Origin: Streptomyces sp. KMM 9044
Lineage (GTDB): Bacteria; Actinomycetota; Actinomycetes; Streptomycetales; Streptomycetaceae
Assembly (NCBI RefSeq): GCF_024701375.2
Contig: NZ_CP113910.1
Span: 5,828,001 to 5,892,000 of the forward strand
DNA: 64,000 bases
Direction of reading: 5' to 3'
Shown: positions 60,412 through 64,000 of the stretch, piece by piece
Numbering within the stretch: position 1 is the stretch's first letter
Layout of the letters: the number at the start of each line of letters is the position of its first letter
Program-made: the position numbers and the translations under genes
The notes under the pieces: generated by a model
Databases searched by the model: none
What the model was told of the DNA's origin: nothing
The model's input: only the letters and a program-made list of their open reading frames with translations

Positions 60412-61312
60412 GGGAGTGCGTGTGGCCGTGGTCATGGCCGTGATGGTGGCGGCCGTCGTCGTCCGGGTGGAAGTGGGGCTGCTGCGGCATTCCCACCCTG
60501 TCCTCGAAGCCCGGCAGCGCGATCCGGTACACGCAGCTGTCGCAGTTCATCCGCAGATCGCCCTTCACCGCCTCCGCGTACCGCTCCATCACCAGGTCCA
60601 GCAGTTCCGGCTCGGGACCGATGACGTCCGCCGACCGCACCCTCGTCCCCGGGTGCGCCGCCGCCCAGTCCTCCGTCTGCCGCCGTACCCGGTCCGGCAG
60701 GACACCGGTGAACAGGAAGTACGGCAGGACCACGATCCGCCGGGCGCCGAGCCGCACGCACCGGTCCAGCCCGGCCGGCACGTCCGGCGCGGCCAGCGAC
60801 ACGAACGCCGTCTCCACGGCCCCGTACCCGCGCCCCTCCCACAGCAGCCGCGCCGCCTTGAACACCTCGGCGTTGGCGTCCGGGTCCGTCGACCCGCGCC
60901 CCACCAGCAGGACGGTCACCTCGGCGGGGTCCCAGGAGGGATCCACGGCCTGGGCCAGCCGCCGCTCCAGCACGCTCAGCAGGGCCGGGTGCGGGCCCAG
61001 CGGACGGCCGTACGTGTAGGAGAGGCCGGGGTGGCGTTCCTTCTCGCGGGCGAGTGCTGCCGGAATGTCGCCCTTGGCGTGTCCGGCGGACACCAGCATC
61101 AGCGGGACCGCCGTGAACCGTCGTACACCCCGCTCCACCAGCTCGGCGACGGCCTCGCCCAGCGGCGGCGGGGACAGCTCGATGAAGCCGCCGGCGACGG
61201 GCAGTCCAGGATTTCGGCGCCCCAGCTCCCGTACGAAGTCCCGGAACGCCTGCGCTCCGGCATCGTCCCGGGTGCCGTGGCCGGCGATGAGCAGCGCGGG
61301 CGGGGTGGTCAC
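60401..61312 (-). CDS. cbiX: Sirohydrochlorin chelatase (CbiX family)
   Basis: 303 aa from GTG 61312, overlapping cobH by four bases. Two CbiX half-domains: LLIAGHGTRDDAGAQAF with the metal-site histidine, VPLMLVSAGHAKGDIPAAL, then VTVLLVGRGSTDPDANAE and RIVVLPYFLFTGVLPDRV. A His/Asp-rich tail (HFHPDDDGRHHHGHDHGHTH and four more residues) probably binds or stores cobalt. Inserts Co2+ (or Fe2+) into sirohydrochlorin in the early-insertion B12 route. Confidence 0.9.
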   Translation of the reverse strand: MTTPPALLIAGHGTRDDAGAQAFRDFVRELGRRNPGLPVAGGFIELSPPPLGEAVAELVERGVRRFTAVPLMLVSAGHAKGDIPAALAREKERHPGLSYTYGRPLGPHPALLSVLERRLAQAVDPSWDPAEVTVLLVGRGSTDPDANAEVFKAARLLWEGRGYGAVETAFVSLAAPDVPAGLDRCVRLGARRIVVLPYFLFTGVLPDRVRRQTEDWAAAHPGTRVRSADVIGPEPELLDLVMERYAEAVKGDLRMNCDSCVYRIALPGFEDRVGMPQQPHFHPDDDGRHHHGHDHGHTHSHAH

Positions 61313-61899
61313 AGGTCGTTCTCCTCAGGCGAAGTGGGGTGGTACAAAAGGGCGTTGAGCGCGGCGGCGGCGACTGCCGAACCGCCCTTCTCGGACACGT
61401 TGCTCACGGCGGGCAGCCCGCTTTCGCGCAATGCGGCCTTGGACTCGGCCGCTCCGACGAAACCGACGGGCAGCCCGATGACGAGTGCGGGCGAGGCGTC
61501 CAGGGTCAGCAGTTCCTCGAGGGCGGTCGGCGCACAGCCGATCACCCACAGGGCACCGGGCCCCACCTCGTCGTACGCCAGACGCACCGCGTGCGCGGAA
61601 CGCGTCAGACCGGGCCCGGACCCGGCGTCCCCGAGCCGGCACACGGCTTCGCGGCGGGTGATCCCCGCCGCGACCATCTCCACGTCCGCGACGACCGGTG
61701 CCCCGGCGTGCAGCGCGGCATGGGCCGTCGCCAACTCGGCCTCGTCCATGACGAGATCGGACGCGTAGTCCAGGTCGGCCGCCGAGTGGATGACCCGCTC
61801 GACGACCGCCCGGGTCAGCGGCGGGAAGTGCGAGGTGTCCAGGCGCGACCGCAGCCGTCGGAAGGACTCCCGCTCGATGGGGTGGACGACACGGCTCAC
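61309..61899 (-). CDS. cobH: Precorrin-8X methylmutase
   Basis: 196 aa from GTG 61899 (GTGA overlap with cobJ). CobH/CbiC features: HPIERESFRRLRSRLDTSHF, VIHSAADLDYASDLV (catalytic-site His), VVADVEMVAAGI, WVIGCAPTALEELL, VIGLPVGFVGAAESK. Moves the C-11 methyl to C-12 giving hydrogenobyrinate/cobyrinate. Confidence 0.92.
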   Translation of the reverse strand: MSRVVHPIERESFRRLRSRLDTSHFPPLTRAVVERVIHSAADLDYASDLVMDEAELATAHAALHAGAPVVADVEMVAAGITRREAVCRLGDAGSGPGLTRSAHAVRLAYDEVGPGALWVIGCAPTALEELLTLDASPALVIGLPVGFVGAAESKAALRESGLPAVSNVSEKGGSAVAAAALNALLYHPTSPEENDL

Positions 61900-63620
61900 C
61901 GGGACTCCTCCTGGCCCACGGCGGAGCCGCTCGTCGATGCCGTCTGCCAGCGGTAGCCGCGCGGGGTGACCATCCGGCCCGCGATCTCGCGGGTCGCCGT
62001 GTTGCCCACGGTCACCACCGTCATCATGTCGACGGTCGCCGGGTCCAGCGCGGCCAGCGTCGTCAGCCGGCTCGACTCGTCCGGCCGCGAGGCGTTCCGC
62101 ACGACACCGACCGGGGTGGCCGGCCGCCGGTGCTCCGCGAGGACCGCGAGGGCCTTGGGCAGCTGCCAGTCACGGCCCCGGCTGCGCGGGTTGTAGAACG
62201 TCACGACGAGGTCCGCCTCGGCCGAGGCCCGCACCCGCCGTTCGATGACCTCCCACGGCGTGTGCAGATCGGACAGGCTGATCGACACATGGTCGTGGCC
62301 CAGCGGCGCGCCGAGGATCGCCCCGGCCGCCAGCGCCGCCGTCACACCGGGCACGCCGACCACGTCGATGTCGTCGGACGCCTCGGCGAGCGCCGGTGAG
62401 GCCATGGCGTACACGCCCGCGTCCCCGCTGCCGATCAGCGCGACCGCCTGCCCCCGGCGGGCCTGTTCGACGGCCGTGCGCGCCCGCTCCTCCTCCGCGC
62501 CGAGCCCCGACTCCAGGATCCGGGTACCGGGCCGCAGCAGATCGCGGATCTGGTCGACGTACTGGTCGAGGCCCACCAGCACGGACGCGCCCCGCAGTTC
62601 CGCCTTCGCGCGCGGGGTGAGCAGGTCCCGGGCGCCCGGCCCGAGTCCGACCACCGCGAGCCGTCCGCGCCCCGGCCGCCGCACGACGGCACAGGTCGCC
62701 CTCGCGGGCCGCCCGTCCTCGCGCCCCGACTTGCGCTTGGGTACCAGGAGTTCACCCCCGCCCGCCAGCGCGGCGGCCTCCGCCACCGACGGGGTGCCGA
62801 CGGCGGCGAGTGGCGCGTCGGAGGGGTTCGGCACGTCGACGCGCGCCAACTCCTCGGCGGCGTACGTCACCAGCGGCACCCCGAGCAGCCGGGCCGTCTC
62901 CACGATGCCGGGCTCCCCGGCCTTCGCGTCCACGGTGGCCAGGCGGGCGAGCGACGCGGCCGACAGCCCGGCGTCGCGCAGCGCGCCCCCGACCAGTGCG
63001 AGCACCTCGTCGGCCGGCACGCCCTTGGAGGCACCGACCCCGACGACGAGGGTCGGCGGCCGGAGGACGGCCTCCTTGGCGCGGGGCTCGACCAGGCGGT
63101 CCGTGAGCCGGACCGTGTACGCTCCCTCACCGGCGAGGGGCAGCGGCGGCAGGGGCCAGGTCACGTCGGCGTGCAGCGCCACCGCCTCGCCGTCCAGCAG
63201 GGCGCGCGATACGGCGGCCACGTCGCCCTCCACCGGCAGACCCAGGGTGTCCAGGCCGGCCAGGCCCACGGCATCGGTCGCCGTGGTCACCACCGGCTCG
63301 GCACCCAGCACCTCGGCGACCTCGCGCGCGAGGTCGTTCGCCCCGCCGCCGTGCCCGCCCACCAGCGACACCGCGAACCGGCCCGCCTCGTCGACGCACA
63401 CCACACCCGGATCGCCGGCCTTGTCCTCCAGCAGCGGTGCCACCAGCCGCACCACGGCGCCCGTGGCCAGGAAGCACACGATCCGCTCGCACTGCGCGAA
63501 CGCCGTCCGCACGGCGTCCCCGACGGGACCCCCGTACACGCGCGTACGGTCCGGCCACGCGGCGGCCAGCCGGTCCCGCGCGGCGGCTCCCGCCGCGGTG
63601 GCGGAAATGAGGCCGATCAC
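61896..63620 (-). CDS. cobJ: CbiG-CobJ fusion: cobalt-precorrin-5A hydrolase and precorrin-3B C17-methyltransferase
   Basis: 574 aa from GTG 63620. Residues ~1-330 are CbiG-like: TRVYGGPVGDAVRTAF, ERIVCFLATGAVVRLVAPLL, VVCVDEAGRFAVSLVGGHGG, and the C-terminal CbiG domain VVGVGASKGVPADEVLALV. Residues ~345-574 are a CobJ methyltransferase: RLAVVGLGPGARDLLTPRAK, SGDAGVYAMASPALAE, GVPGVTAALAAGAILGAPLG, LVVTFYNPRSRGRDWQ. One chain thus does both ring contraction and the following acetaldehyde release. Overlaps cobL and cobH by four bases each. Confidence 0.92.
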   Translation of the reverse strand: MIGLISATAAGAAARDRLAAAWPDRTRVYGGPVGDAVRTAFAQCERIVCFLATGAVVRLVAPLLEDKAGDPGVVCVDEAGRFAVSLVGGHGGGANDLAREVAEVLGAEPVVTTATDAVGLAGLDTLGLPVEGDVAAVSRALLDGEAVALHADVTWPLPPLPLAGEGAYTVRLTDRLVEPRAKEAVLRPPTLVVGVGASKGVPADEVLALVGGALRDAGLSAASLARLATVDAKAGEPGIVETARLLGVPLVTYAAEELARVDVPNPSDAPLAAVGTPSVAEAAALAGGGELLVPKRKSGREDGRPARATCAVVRRPGRGRLAVVGLGPGARDLLTPRAKAELRGASVLVGLDQYVDQIRDLLRPGTRILESGLGAEEERARTAVEQARRGQAVALIGSGDAGVYAMASPALAEASDDIDVVGVPGVTAALAAGAILGAPLGHDHVSISLSDLHTPWEVIERRVRASAEADLVVTFYNPRSRGRDWQLPKALAVLAEHRRPATPVGVVRNASRPDESSRLTTLAALDPATVDMMTVVTVGNTATREIAGRMVTPRGYRWQTASTSGSAVGQEESR

Positions 63621-64000
63621 TGTGCGACTCCTTCTCTGTCGATGCCGTCGAAACCGTCGCCGGTCGCCGCCGGAGGCCGGACGCCCCACAGCAGGAAGAC
63701 GGGATTGGCCGCCGCCAGCCGGGTCACGTCCCCGGGCAGCGGAGCGAGACGCGACGACTGCAGCAGCACCCCGTCGCAGGTGAACCCGGAGCCGGTCAGC
63801 GCCTCCCGCACGGCCGGCACCCGGTCCAGCGCGGCCAGGGCGACGACGACCGTGCGCCGTGCCCGCCGCGCGCACGCGGTGACGACGACGGGCAGGTCCC
63901 GCCCGCCCCCGCCGACGAACACCGCGTCGGGGTCGTCGAGATCGGACAGCACGGTCGGCGCCGCCCCGTGCACCACGCGTACGTCCACCCCGTGCGCGAG
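63617..64000 (-). CDS. cobL: Precorrin-6Y C5,15-methyltransferase (decarboxylating), C-terminal part (start outside window)
   Basis: The frame is open to the right edge, so only about 127 C-terminal residues are seen. VRVVHGAAPTVLSDLDDPDA, then VFVGGGGRDLPVVV (nucleotide-binding loop of the CbiT-type domain), VVVALAALDRVPAVREALTG and NPVFLLWGVRPP match the end of CobL/CbiT. Stop overlaps the cobJ GTG. Confidence 0.85.
   Translation of the reverse strand, partial: LAHGVDVRVVHGAAPTVLSDLDDPDAVFVGGGGRDLPVVVTACARRARRTVVVALAALDRVPAVREALTGSGFTCDGVLLQSSRLAPLPGDVTRLAAANPVFLLWGVRPPAATGDGFDGIDREGVAQ

Overview
High-GC DNA with pervasive 4-base ATGA/GTGA gene overlaps, actinobacterial-type DapD, MsiK-dependent-looking sugar importers, a SigE-family sigma factor and an ectABCD operon all point to a Streptomyces (or close relative) chromosome. 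No rRNA, tRNA, CRISPR array or transposase gene was found. By eye I saw no TTA codon in the confidently called genes.

Layout. 0-13 kb is mixed housekeeping and accessory sequence: the end of an acyl-CoA oxidase-like gene, dapD, an ECF41 (SigJ-like) sigma factor next to what looks like a decayed carboxymuconolactone-decarboxylase gene, a dapA paralogue wrecked by several frameshifts, a holin-like/DUF3618 pair, a secreted nuclease, a PhoX-like protein, a TetR regulator preceded by a TetR remnant, and a two-domain TerD protein.

14-47 kb is the main theme: capture and oxidative breakdown of pectin. It holds two carbohydrate ABC importers without their own ATPases, a DeoR and a GntR/FCD regulator, uronate dehydrogenase (udh), 5-dehydro-4-deoxyglucarate dehydratase (kdgD), a second DapA-family enzyme coupled to an IlvD/Edd-family (L-arabinonate-type) dehydratase, a Gfo/Idh/MocA oxidoreductase, a DUF6807 protein, an intracellular GH43, a CE12 rhamnogalacturonan acetylesterase, PL1 and PL3 pectate lyases, an esterase, and a secreted GH43 resembling exo-arabinofuranosidases. 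An IclR-flanked aldehyde dehydrogenase at 45-46.5 kb fits alpha-ketoglutarate-semialdehyde dehydrogenase, the shared last step for galacturonate and arabinonate. A SigE-family sigma factor/membrane protein pair and an NCS2 purine permease lie inside this stretch.

At 43.3-44.1 kb a GNAT acetyltransferase gene is interrupted by two head-to-tail MITE-like elements (140 and 144 bp) flanked by a 6-bp target duplication; removing them restores the reading frame at the junction.

47-64 kb holds a DsbA/FrnE-like protein, two class V aminotransferases, the ectoine/hydroxyectoine operon ectABCD with a strong hairpin between ectB and ectC, an amino-acid ABC importer, an amidohydrolase, a 26-unit 9/10-bp minisatellite, and a tightly overlapping cobalamin operon (cobL-cobJ-cobH-cbiX-cobC) that runs off the right edge.
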